Assembly (NCBI GenBank): GCA_009693435.1
Contig: SHXF01000103.1
Span: 1-14,973, forward strand
Direction of reading: 5' to 3'
From: Betaproteobacteria bacterium
GTDB lineage: Bacteria > Pseudomonadota > Gammaproteobacteria > Burkholderiales > SG8-39
Length of the DNA stretch: 14,973 bases
The notes beneath the pieces were generated by a model that made no database searches, was not told the DNA's origin, and worked only from the letters and a program-made list of their open reading frames with translations. Positions 1-5,298 of the stretch are shown piece after piece (the first letter of the stretch is position 1; the number at the start of each line of letters is the position of its first letter). The position numbers were made by a program, and so were the translations under genes.

Positions 1-2
1 TG

Positions 3-725
3 TTCGTCCACGGCGGCAACGGCAACACGCTTTCCTGGTTCAACCAGGTTCCGTTTTTTGCAACGCGATTCCGCTGCGTCACGGTCGACCTGCGCGGCTT
101 CAAGCATTCGACGATCCCGATCGAGCTCTACCATCCGCGACACTACGTGCCGGACATGCTGGCGGTGCTCGATCACGCGGGCATCGCCAGGGCCTCGTTC
201 GTCTGCCAGTCGCTCGGCGCCTGGGCCGGAATGCCGATGGCGGTCAAACATCCCGATCGTGTCGATTGCCTGGTGATCAACGGTTCGCCCACGCCGGTGA
301 ACTCCCCGGAGAACCAGATAGTGCTGCAGAAATCCATGGCCACCTCGCTGGCGGTGCAGCGCGGAGACCTGCCCAATGCACGCTCCACCGGCATGTCGGA
401 GCGCTTCATGATCGAACAGCGCGAACTCACGTTTCTCTATGAAGCCATCGGCCGCCTAAACGGCCCGCGGCGCACCAAGACCATGCTGGATGAAGACGTG
501 ATGATCCAGCTGCGAGACTTCGCCGGCTACCGGACTCCCACCCTGATCATGGGTGGCCGGCACGATCACTTTCTCACCCCGGAGCATCACCTGCATATCG
601 CGAGCCTTGTCCCCGGTGCGAAGAGCCACACCTTCGAGAACGCGGGACATTCGGCCTACTTCGAGGAACCGCAGGAATTCAACCGCGTGGTGGCGGCGTT
701 CCTCGACAGTCACGCCGCGTCGTAG
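3..725 (+). CDS. Alpha/beta hydrolase, copy 1 (5' end outside window)
   Basis: Reads in one frame from the left edge to TAG at 723-725. By comparison with the full copy at 5299-6087, about 23 N-terminal residues are missing only because the window starts here. It has the HGGNGN oxyanion-loop region, the nucleophile elbow CQSLG with serine codon TCG at 210-212, the acid-bearing GGRHDHF segment and the catalytic His in ENAGHS, so the Ser-Asp-His triad is complete. Family members hydrolyse esters, C-C bonds, lactones or similar substrates; the substrate here is unknown. It differs from the full copy by about 14 substitutions over some 239 shared residues. Homology between the copies stops at the stop codon. 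A UPF0175/PIN toxin-antitoxin pair follows on the opposite strand. The fold is certain; the specific reaction is not. Confidence 0.9.
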   Translation, partial: FVHGGNGNTLSWFNQVPFFATRFRCVTVDLRGFKHSTIPIELYHPRHYVPDMLAVLDHAGIARASFVCQSLGAWAGMPMAVKHPDRVDCLVINGSPTPVNSPENQIVLQKSMATSLAVQRGDLPNARSTGMSERFMIEQRELTFLYEAIGRLNGPRRTKTMLDEDVMIQLRDFAGYRTPTLIMGGRHDHFLTPEHHLHIASLVPGAKSHTFENAGHSAYFEEPQEFNRVVAAFLDSHAAS

Positions 726-930
726 ATCTAGGTCTAACCTGGCTGAAACAGTCCGGATCAGCCGGCGCATCCTTTGTCGCCGTGGCCAATGGCGCGCGTA
801 TTCGCGGTTATCGTCAGCATATTGCCGGAGACGTGGGCGAAGGGTAATTCGCCCATACTTTCCGCTTGCCAGGCCGCCTAAAGACGGGCGGTTGGAATTA
901 CGACTCGTTTACCGTCATTAGCGCTGCGCT

Positions 931-1227
931 TTAAATCTCCTCTGAAAGGTACATGCCCGCTTCGTTTTCCAGCTGCTGAAGCAAGACACGCGCCAGTTCG
1001 ATGGCTTCCGCCTCGCCGGTGTCGACGATCTCCGCGTATCGACTCGCCTGTGCAGTATCTTTGACATTTTCCACGCGCAGCCAGCCAGGTAAAGACGGGT
1101 GGCCGCGCAGCAATTCACCACGCACCGCCTCCGGGATGATGACTTCGAGGAATAGCTTGGGCAGTAGCTCCGCCTCGCCAACGGTCAACAACGCCGTAAG
1201 CGGCGAAGTGTCGGACACGACAATCAT
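931..1227 (-). CDS. Truncated DUF3368 PIN-domain toxin-like protein
   Basis: Encodes 98 residues. The N-terminus MIVVSDTSPLTALL carries the first PIN acidic residue (Asp6). The IPEAVRGELL segment (Glu38 region) and the DTGEAEAIELA segment (residues 69-79) are typical of DUF3368 PIN proteins, which are presumed RNases paired with UPF0175 antitoxins. Members I know are around 150 residues and continue with a hydrophobic strand ending in Asp-Asp or Asp-Glu. Here the sequence switches to an unrelated tail (LLQQLENEAGMYLSEEI) and stops. The last acidic residue of the active site is therefore missing, and the protein is probably inactive or a relic. Its start overlaps the antitoxin stop as ATGA (1224-1227), so the two are translationally coupled. 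The PIN assignment is firm; activity is doubtful. Confidence 0.75.
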   Translation of the reverse strand: MIVVSDTSPLTALLTVGEAELLPKLFLEVIIPEAVRGELLRGHPSLPGWLRVENVKDTAQASRYAEIVDTGEAEAIELARVLLQQLENEAGMYLSEEI

Positions 1228-1463
1228 TTCGCGGCGAGCGCCTCGACTGCCTGAAGATCAGCTGCCAGTTCGTCCGGGCCGTAGTGGATCGGGATGCGCC
1301 GTCGGCCAAGTTCGCGCAGGAAAGCGGCTTGGGAAAGGCCGGCTGTTTGCGCCGCCTGCCCCAACGTGGCCTCCTCGGTAACAAACAGCCCGAAGGCCAG
1401 ATGCAACGCCGCATCTTGCTGGGAAAGGCGTTCATCAAGGGGCTTGGGCAGCGTCAGTTCCAT
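1224..1463 (-). CDS. UPF0175 family antitoxin
   Basis: Encodes 79 residues, a normal length for UPF0175. The body LHLAFGLFVTEEATLGQAA followed by AGLSQAAFLRELGRRRIPI (about residues 21-58) is the family pattern: a small DNA-binding helical domain, then the G-[RK]-R-x-I-P-[IV] segment. Such proteins neutralise a PIN (DUF3368) partner and repress their own operon. The partner lies immediately downstream with a 4-bp ATGA overlap. No strong ribosome site precedes the ATG at 1463; a TATAAA-like -10 lies upstream at 1481-1486 on the same strand. The upstream region runs directly into the broken hydrolase copy 2, so the promoter area abuts a rearrangement point. Confidence 0.82.
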   Translation of the reverse strand: MELTLPKPLDERLSQQDAALHLAFGLFVTEEATLGQAAQTAGLSQAAFLRELGRRRIPIHYGPDELAADLQAVEALAAK

Positions 1464-1519
1464 GACGATACGATGCGCGATTTATACGGTAGTTGCAAGC
1501 TGAATCTGCCAGCTCGAAA

Positions 1520-1899
1520 AACCTCGCTCGCGGTGCAGCGCGGAGATCTGCCCAATGCGCTCCACCGGCATGTCGGATCGCTTCATGCTCGAACACCCCG
1601 AGCTCACGTTTCTCTATGAGGCCATCGACCGCCTGAACGGCCCGCGGCGCGCCAGGACGATCCTCGATGACGATGTGATGATCCAGCCGCGGGAGTTTGC
1701 CGGATACCGGACGCCGACCCTGATCATGGGCGGCCGGCACGATCACTTTCTCACCCCGGAGCATCACCTGCATATCGCAAGCCTCGTCCCCGGTGCGACG
1801 AGCCACACCTTCGAGAACGCGGGACATTCGGACTACTTCGAGGAACCGCAGGAATCCAACCACGTGGTGGCGGGGTTCCTCGATAGCCACGCCGGGTGA
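1520..1899 (+). pseudogene. Alpha/beta hydrolase copy 2, 5'-truncated and frameshifted
   Basis: Homology to the full hydrolase begins near its residue 136 (TSLAVQRGDLPNA) and runs to its C-terminus. A 2-bp loss at about 1557 (AATGCGCTCC where the other copies have AATGCACGCTCC) shifts the frame. The reading then resumes at 1555 as MRSTGMSDRFMLEHPE and continues to TGA at 1897-1899. The acid segment GGRHDHF and the His of ENAGHS survive, but the oxyanion loop and nucleophile regions are absent. It is more diverged than copies 1 and 3 (for example DYFEEPQESNHVVAGFLDSHAG at the end), so it is an older duplicate. It has no function as a hydrolase. Confidence 0.85.
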
Positions 1900-1904
1900 T
1901 TGCA

Positions 1905-2174
1905 GCGCGCGCCCGATCCGCGTGGGCGCGATTGATCCACAAGGTCTATGAAGTCGATCCTTTGGTATGCGCCAAGTGCGGCGCCTCGATGCACGTGATC
2001 GCGCTGATCGATGACGCCGCAGTCATTCGCCGGATCCTCGAACATCTGGGATGCTAGGCGCCGCGGCCGGCGCGACAGAATCAGCGCGCGCCACCTGGGG
2101 ACGGAAAGGACATCGACGCATCAAAACCGCCGGTGCGCGAACTGACCTACCATCCCGTTCCCGATATCGCCTGA
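1905..2174 (+). pseudogene. C-terminal remnant of IS91-like transposase
   Basis: One frame reads SAWARLIHKVYEVDPLVCAK, then CGASMHVIALIDDAAVIRRI, then LEHLGC, ending at TAG (2055-2057). The same frame continues past this stop as a proline-rich linker to VRELTYHPVPDIA and a second stop at 2172-2174. The CxxC pair (VCAKCG), the ILEHLG helix and a final LTYHPVPDIA are, from memory, the usual end of the transposases often annotated as IS91/Y2-type. Only about the last 90 residues remain. The HUH catalytic domain and the element ends are missing, and an internal stop is present. It is a relic showing that a mobile element once acted beside hydrolase copy 2. Confidence 0.78.
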
Positions 2175-2375
2175 GTTGCTGAACGAAGACAAGGTCCCGG
2201 ATCTCCCGGGGCGCGGGACACACATTGCCTTGCGGCGGCGGTTGGCTTTGATTGCCCAGGTATTTACCGATAACACGCTCCGATCACTCCCCGCCGGGTC
2301 CGCCGGGGGGGTGCCGAGGCGAGCGAAATTGACATAAGATACATGTGCGCGGTTCGGGGCACGTTCAAGTACGCA
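2175..2375. other. Non-coding spacer, no gene recognised
   Basis: No frame shows family-like protein sequence between the transposase remnant and the 41-bp junction repeat. A TTGACA at about 2330 is followed by AT-richer sequence, but no gene on the + strand follows it that it could serve. The stretch is best regarded as scar DNA between rearranged pieces. Confidence 0.5.
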
Positions 2376-2416
2376 ATTGCGCCGCGCCTGCAAGCCCTTC
2401 AGACTTCGCGGCCGGA
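2376..2416 (+). repeat. 41-bp junction repeat, copy A
   Basis: This segment contains the core CAAGCCCTTCAGACTTCGC and ends in GCCGGA. It matches 7885-7925 without gaps and with 4 mismatches in 41 bases. In both places it sits exactly at a breakpoint. Here it runs into the hairpin at the end of the Cys-rich gene; at 7885 it runs into hydrolase fragment 4. The flanking DNA differs. It could be the end of a mobile element or a recombination target. Confidence 0.7.
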
Positions 2417-2450
2417 TTGATTCGCTTATCCTTCAATCGTCCGGCCCGCG
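2406..2450 (-). terminator. Imperfect hairpin overlapping the stop of the Cys-rich gene
   Basis: On the minus strand the left arm CGCGGGCCGGACGATT pairs with the right arm AATCAATCCGGCCGCG, with one bulged G and a C/TT mismatch, around a loop of about 12 bases. The TGA stop of the 185-residue protein lies just inside the left arm. It could act as a transcription terminator, although there is no T-run after it. It could equally be a recombination site, because its two halves reappear separately at 4529-4543 and 4726-4749 as the borders of the second HpaB-N copy. The hairpin is seen directly; its role is inferred. Confidence 0.5.
2410..2433 (+). repeat. 24-bp perfect repeat, copy A
   Basis: The 24 bases (starting GGCCGGATTGATTCG, ending TTATCCTT) are identical to 4726-4749. 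In this copy they form the distal arm and loop of the hairpin at the end of the Cys-rich gene and are directly followed by TCAATCGTCCGGCCC. In copy B the same two border sequences lie on opposite sides of the HpaB-N fragment. Confidence 0.85.
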
Positions 2451-2990
2451 CTGCGCGGTTGCGTCTTCGTCCACCCAGTCCTCCTCCTCCCGGCTCACGC
2501 CGTTGCGCCCCGGCACCTTGCGGATCGCGCCGGTAATCATCTCCACCGGCATGCGGCAGCCCCACAGGCAGCAACGGCACTTCGCCTCGTAGGTGCGCGC
2601 ATCCAGCCTCCTGTGCCCGCGCTCGCGATAGTCTTCGAGCGCCGGCGGCGCATCGCGCCAGAGCGGCGGCGGCGGTGTCCCTTGCCCGTGCGCAAGCAGC
2701 TCCAGCGCGCTCGCCTTGTAGAGCTCGACGCACTCCCTCCGCTCGTCGGCCACCCGCTCGGCGCGCCCCTTCACGCGGTCGCCGGCTCGAAATCCGTGCT
2801 TCGCCTGCGCCGCGGGGCCGATGCCCACGGAGAACTCGCGCGGGTCGCCGCCGACCTCGCCGCGCATGAACAAGGCATAGCCTAGATACGCGTGCGAGCG
2901 CTCGTCGAGCGAGCGAGTGAGGCGGATCCGCGGCTGCACGCCGAGCAACTCACCGAGCCAGGGAATTTTTGCGGCCGGCATCCGGGTCAC
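2433..2990 (-). CDS. Unknown 185-residue Cys-motif protein
   Basis: Encodes 185 residues from GTG at 2990, which overlaps the TGA of the upstream HpaB-N mini-gene (GTGA at 2987-2990), so translation is probably coupled. The central part has the ordered segments SHAYLGYALFMRGEVGGDPR, FSVGIGPAAQAKHGFRAGD and YRERGHRRLDARTYEAK. A cysteine cluster follows (Cys138, 140, 141 and 145 in CRCCLWGCRMPVEM), then a strongly acidic tail (EEEDWVDEDATAQRGPDD). There is no signal peptide or membrane segment. The cysteines suggest metal binding. I recognise this only as resembling a conserved uncharacterised bacterial family. I recall homologues having extra residues between the EMI and RKVPGR segments, which would mean a small in-frame deletion here, but that is unverified. 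Function unknown. Confidence 0.65.
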   Translation of the reverse strand: MTRMPAAKIPWLGELLGVQPRIRLTRSLDERSHAYLGYALFMRGEVGGDPREFSVGIGPAAQAKHGFRAGDRVKGRAERVADERRECVELYKASALELLAHGQGTPPPPLWRDAPPALEDYRERGHRRLDARTYEAKCRCCLWGCRMPVEMITGAIRKVPGRNGVSREEEDWVDEDATAQRGPDD

Positions 2991-3250
2991 TTAATGCCGC
3001 GAAGGCGCTTCGAGAGGTCCTCGCGCGTGCGCGGGAGTATCCAGGAGATCGAGAAGCGCTCGCCTTGCTCCTCGAAGGAGGTCAGGTCGTGGCGTGCCGG
3101 GTCGTTCTTCCAGTCGTAGAGGTCGGCGATGGTTTGCGCGGCCTCGAGGAAGGCGGGGTGGGTAGTGACGTCCTCGGTTCGCTTCGCGCCGACCGAGATT
3201 TCGCGGCCGTCGCGGAGGCGGTCGAGCCTGGTCTTTCCGGGGATGAGCAT
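2987..3250 (-). CDS. HpaB-N domain fragment (87 residues)
   Basis: Encodes 87 residues matching only the start of 4-hydroxyphenylacetate 3-hydroxylase-type monooxygenases: LRDGREISVGAKRTEDVTTH, PAFLEAAQTIADLYDW, and a segment ending in LPRTREDLSKR. These line up with residues 12-93 of the complete homologue at 8117-9598. A full enzyme needs about 490 residues, so this cannot be an oxygenase. The reading frame is open, starts at ATG 3250 and ends exactly where the Cys-rich gene begins (GTGA overlap). It is therefore either a relic that acts as a leader or a real small gene. No strong ribosome site is visible. A second, more damaged copy lies at 4529-4730. It diverges clearly from the window's full-length gene, so it came from a different paralogue. 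Confidence 0.7.
   Translation of the reverse strand: MLIPGKTRLDRLRDGREISVGAKRTEDVTTHPAFLEAAQTIADLYDWKNDPARHDLTSFEEQGERFSISWILPRTREDLSKRLRGIK
3024..3209. repeat. 186-bp direct repeat copy A (HpaB-N coding)
   Basis: Aligns without gaps to 4545-4730 (constant offset 1521) with roughly 90% identity by eye. Both copies have the same orientation and flank the XRE/AbiEii toxin-antitoxin pair. Homology starts at CGCGTGCGCGGG and ends at GGCCG. The repeat explains why minus-strand ORFs on both sides of the TA pair look alike. Confidence 0.85.
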
Positions 3251-3326
3251 GGGGGGGTCTTTCCGGGAGTTACGCTGCGATCAAAGGGCCATTGAAAGCG
3301 GGCAAAAGCCCGACTGGCACCGCATT

Positions 3327-3352
3327 CCGGGATTTTCCCGGTATGGCATAAT
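3327..3352 (+). promoter_or_regulatory. Probable promoter/operator of the XRE-AbiEii operon
   Basis: A perfect inverted repeat CCGGGA-TTT-TCCCGG (3327-3341) is followed by a CATAAT -10-like box at 3347-3352. A direct repeat of TGGCA occurs at 3344-3348 and 3354-3358. All lie 29-54 bases upstream of the proposed ATG at 3381. XRE antitoxins usually repress their own promoters through such symmetric sites. The inverted repeat is seen directly; operator function is inferred. Confidence 0.55.
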
Positions 3353-3380
3353 GTGGCACATATTTAACTTATTGGACTTC

Positions 3381-3875
3381 ATGAGATTCCAGGAGCTCGG
3401 GGCAGCCATCCGCTCGGCCCGGGCCACGCGCGGCCTGACGCAGGCGGAACTGGCTCAGCATGCTGGATTATCCAGGGCCACGCTGAACCGCCTGGAGAAC
3501 GGCGTATTTCCGGATCTGGGCCTGAAGAAAGTTCAGACCCTGCTGGACGAGCTGGGCCTCGAGCTTAGCGTGAGGCGAGCCCGGCGCGAAAAAAACATGG
3601 ACTTCGTGAGCATGGCCTGCACGACCGCAAGCGTGAGCTTCAGGGAGCCCGTCACGCCGGACGAGCTCGTCCATGCGCTGCTCTCGGGAAAAGCGCCCCC
3701 CGGGAAAGAGGCCCACTTCATCGTGCTGCTGGAGGAAGGACCGGTGCCGCTGCTGAAAGGGCTCGTCGTGCAGGTCGGCGCCTGGGTCAAGCACGGCAAG
3801 GTGCGCAAGAATATCGAGCTGATCGCGCAACAGGTCGGCCTTGCGAGGGAAGGCAATTGGCGCAGGATCGACTGA
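3381..3875 (+). CDS. XRE-family HTH antitoxin/regulator
   Basis: Encodes 164 residues from ATG 3381. Residues 5-60 form a lambda-repressor-type helix-turn-helix (LTQAELAQHAGLSRATLNRL at 19-38, then ENG and a further helix). The remainder (about 70-160) is a separate domain with VTPDELVHALLSGKAPPGKE and a conserved-looking hydrophobic segment, KGLVVQVGAWVK. I chose ATG 3381 because the HTH domain begins directly after it; an in-frame ATG at 3351 lies inside the promoter region. Its 3' end overlaps the start of the AbiEii-like gene by 19 bp. The likely role is repressor and neutraliser of that nucleotidyltransferase. Direct neutralisation is inferred from gene order. Confidence 0.82.
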   Translation: MRFQELGAAIRSARATRGLTQAELAQHAGLSRATLNRLENGVFPDLGLKKVQTLLDELGLELSVRRARREKNMDFVSMACTTASVSFREPVTPDELVHALLSGKAPPGKEAHFIVLLEEGPVPLLKGLVVQVGAWVKHGKVRKNIELIAQQVGLAREGNWRRID

Positions 3876-4501
3876 AAACCTGGGAAACCCTGTTTCGCCA
3901 GGCGTTGCGCGTCATCGATTCGGTCGAGACGGACATGCTCGGTCCGCACGACTGGAGCTTCGGCGGCGGAACCGTGCTGATGCGCAAGTACCGCCATCGC
4001 TACAGCAAGGATATCGACATCTTCGTGCCCGATCCGCAGTACCTGGGCCATCTGAGCCCGCGGTTGAACGATACGGTCGATGGGCTCACCTCACGCTACG
4101 TCGAACAGACGGAATTCCTGAAGCTCTACTTTCCGGAAGGCGAGATCGATTTCATCGCTTCCCTTTCGCTCACCGCGACACCGCACCGGGTCGAAACGGT
4201 CCTGGGACGCGAAGTGCAGGTTCAGACACCGGTGGAAATCGTCGCGCGGAAAATCCAGTATCGCGGAGCCGAATTCACAGCGCGGGACATCTTCGACTTC
4301 GCCCTGCTGATCGAAAAGGAGCCTGCCGCCGTTGCCTCGATCGCGCCCATCCTGCGTCGGCAGCGCGATTCGATCCTGGCCCGGTTGCAAAGAAGCGACG
4401 CGATCCTTCGAAGGACATTCGCGGAGCTCGAAGTGCTGGACTTCAAGCCGAGCTACGAGCAATGCGTGCAGGCGGTGAGGGATGCTTTGACTTCTGCCTG
4501 A
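3857..4501 (+). CDS. AbiEii/AbiGii-type nucleotidyltransferase toxin
   Basis: Encodes 214 residues starting at TTG 3857, with GAGGGAAGG just upstream (3845-3853); no ATG suits the conserved N-terminus. The nucleotidyltransferase signature is complete: GGGT (36-39), the paired acids in KDIDIF (Asp52, Asp54) and a third Asp98 in EGEIDFI. The AbiEii-like PVEIVARKIQYRG and ARDIFDFALLIEK segments follow (125-154). Known members (AbiEii, MenT) transfer nucleotides onto tRNA or other RNA and arrest growth, often as phage defence. The usual AbiEi antitoxin is replaced here by an XRE regulator. The 19-bp overlap with the upstream gene supports one operon. The fold and active site are clear; the exact target is unknown. 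Confidence 0.85.
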   Translation: MAQDRLKTWETLFRQALRVIDSVETDMLGPHDWSFGGGTVLMRKYRHRYSKDIDIFVPDPQYLGHLSPRLNDTVDGLTSRYVEQTEFLKLYFPEGEIDFIASLSLTATPHRVETVLGREVQVQTPVEIVARKIQYRGAEFTARDIFDFALLIEKEPAAVASIAPILRRQRDSILARLQRSDAILRRTFAELEVLDFKPSYEQCVQAVRDALTSA

Positions 4502-4528
4502 CTCGCCCGGGGTGCCGGACAAGCACCG

Positions 4529-4730
4529 TCAATCGTCCGGCCCACGCGTGCGCGGGAGGATCCGGGAGATCGAGAAGCGCTCGCCTTGCTCCTCGAAGGA
4601 AGTCAGGTCCTGGCCCGCCGGGTCGCTCTTCCAGTCGCAGAGGTCGGCGATGGTTTGCGCGGCCTCGCGGAAGGCGGGGTGGGTGGTGACGTCTTCGATG
4701 CGTTCGGCGCCGACCCAGACCGCGTGGCCG
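4529..4730 (-). pseudogene. HpaB-N fragment, second copy with internal deletion
   Basis: On the minus strand the frame reads GHAVWVGAERIEDVTTHPAF, then REAAQTIADLCDWKSDP, and ends ISRILPRTRGPDD and TGA (4529-4531). The first part matches the HpaB-N mini-gene at 2987-3250. The last residues RGPDD plus stop are identical to the end of the Cys-rich protein at 2433-2990. This copy thus looks like the two-gene unit after a deletion that fused the start of the first gene to the end of the second. A TAA stop lies in frame just upstream, there is no start codon, and the fragment is certainly not a functional oxygenase. Confidence 0.75.
4545..4730. repeat. 186-bp direct repeat copy B
   Basis: Partner of the repeat at 3024-3209, in the same orientation and without indels. 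Its right end merges with the 24-bp perfect repeat at 4726-4749. Confidence 0.85.
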
Positions 4731-4749
4731 GATTGATTCGCTTATCCTT
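4726..4749 (+). repeat. 24-bp perfect repeat, copy B
   Basis: Identical to 2410-2433. Here it forms the boundary between the HpaB-N fragment (left) and the livF remnant (right). Confidence 0.85.
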
Positions 4750-4912
4750 GGCCGAGGGCCTAGCGATCCTGCTGGTCGAGAAAAACCTGCACACGGGCCT
4801 GGCCGTGGCCGATCGCCATCACGTCATGTCCAAGAGTGAAATATGTTTCACCGGCGGTTCGGCGGAGCTTGACGGCAACGATTTCGTGATGAAGAACTAT
4901 CTGGCGGTCTAG
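4748..4912 (+). pseudogene. livF: LivF-type ABC ATPase, C-terminal remnant
   Basis: The last 54 residues of a branched-chain amino acid/aromatic-type ABC transporter ATPase are in frame to TAG at 4910-4912. LAILLVEKNLHTGLAVADRH is the D-loop-to-H-loop end of LivF proteins (usually LLVEQN..ALAVADR). It is followed by VMSKSEICFTGGSAELDGND and a final YLAV. Walker A, the signature motif and Walker B (about 180 residues) are absent. The open frame extends 5' only through unrelated HpaB-N repeat DNA. It is a remnant and cannot function as an ATPase. The original gene was probably an uptake component of a catabolic operon. Confidence 0.82.
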
Positions 4913-4944
4913 CGGCACTGGCGCCACGCCTGCGGGGAGGCCGG

Positions 4945-5049
4945 GACTCAATTCTTAAATATTATAAATCCTAGATCCAGGTGCTACCTGACTTAAACGG
5001 CAATTAATATACTTTTATTGGTACAATTACGTCAGTGGCCGTCACTGAC
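4945..5049. promoter_or_regulatory. AT-rich island ending in an inverted repeat
   Basis: In an otherwise GC-rich region this stretch is very AT-rich (for example TTAAATATTATAAAT near 4953). It contains promoter-like pieces such as TTTATT followed by TACAAT at about 5013-5027. It ends in a perfect inverted repeat GTCAGTG-GCCGT-CACTGAC (5031-5049). It lies upstream of the Bug remnant and intact hydrolase copy 3, so it could provide their promoter and an operator site. That role is inferred. Confidence 0.4.
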
Positions 5050-5095
5050 TTTCATCCCCCGTCCCTCGCACGTCAACCCTGCGTCGCCTCGATAC

Positions 5096-5293
5096 GGCAA
5101 GCCGATTGTCAACCGCCTGCACGCCGAGATCGTCGCCGTCTTCAAGGAACCCTCGGTGGCGGGACGGTTGGCGAGCATCGGCTTGACACCCTGGCCCGCG
5201 TCATCCGAGGAGTTCGATGCCTCGATTCGTCGCACTACCGATATCTACCGCCGGACCATACAGGCCACTGGCGCAAAAATGGAAGGACTCTGA
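5096..5293 (+). pseudogene. Bug/TctC solute-binding receptor, C-terminal remnant
   Basis: From about 5096 the frame reads GKPIVNRLHAEIVAVFKEPS, then VAGRLASIGLTPWPASSEEF and DASIRRTTDIYRRTIQATGA, ending at TGA 5291-5293. This is the typical last 65 residues of the periplasmic Bug (tripartite tricarboxylate transporter) receptors: a helix with I-V-x-x-L-x-x-E-I, V-x-x-R-L-x-x-x-G and a final helix. The signal peptide and both ligand-binding lobes (about 260 residues) are missing. An ATG at 5018 opens the frame, but the residues before 5096 do not resemble the family. The stop is 5 bp before hydrolase copy 3, consistent with an ancestral receptor-hydrolase operon. Confidence 0.8.
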
Positions 5294-5298
5294 CGATC

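Noticed and set aside
739..847. A + strand frame reading WLKQSGSAGASFVAVANGARI and on to a TAA at 845-847, after hydrolase copy 1
   Set aside because: No start, no family I recognise, only about 36 codons; it could be another relic but cannot be supported.
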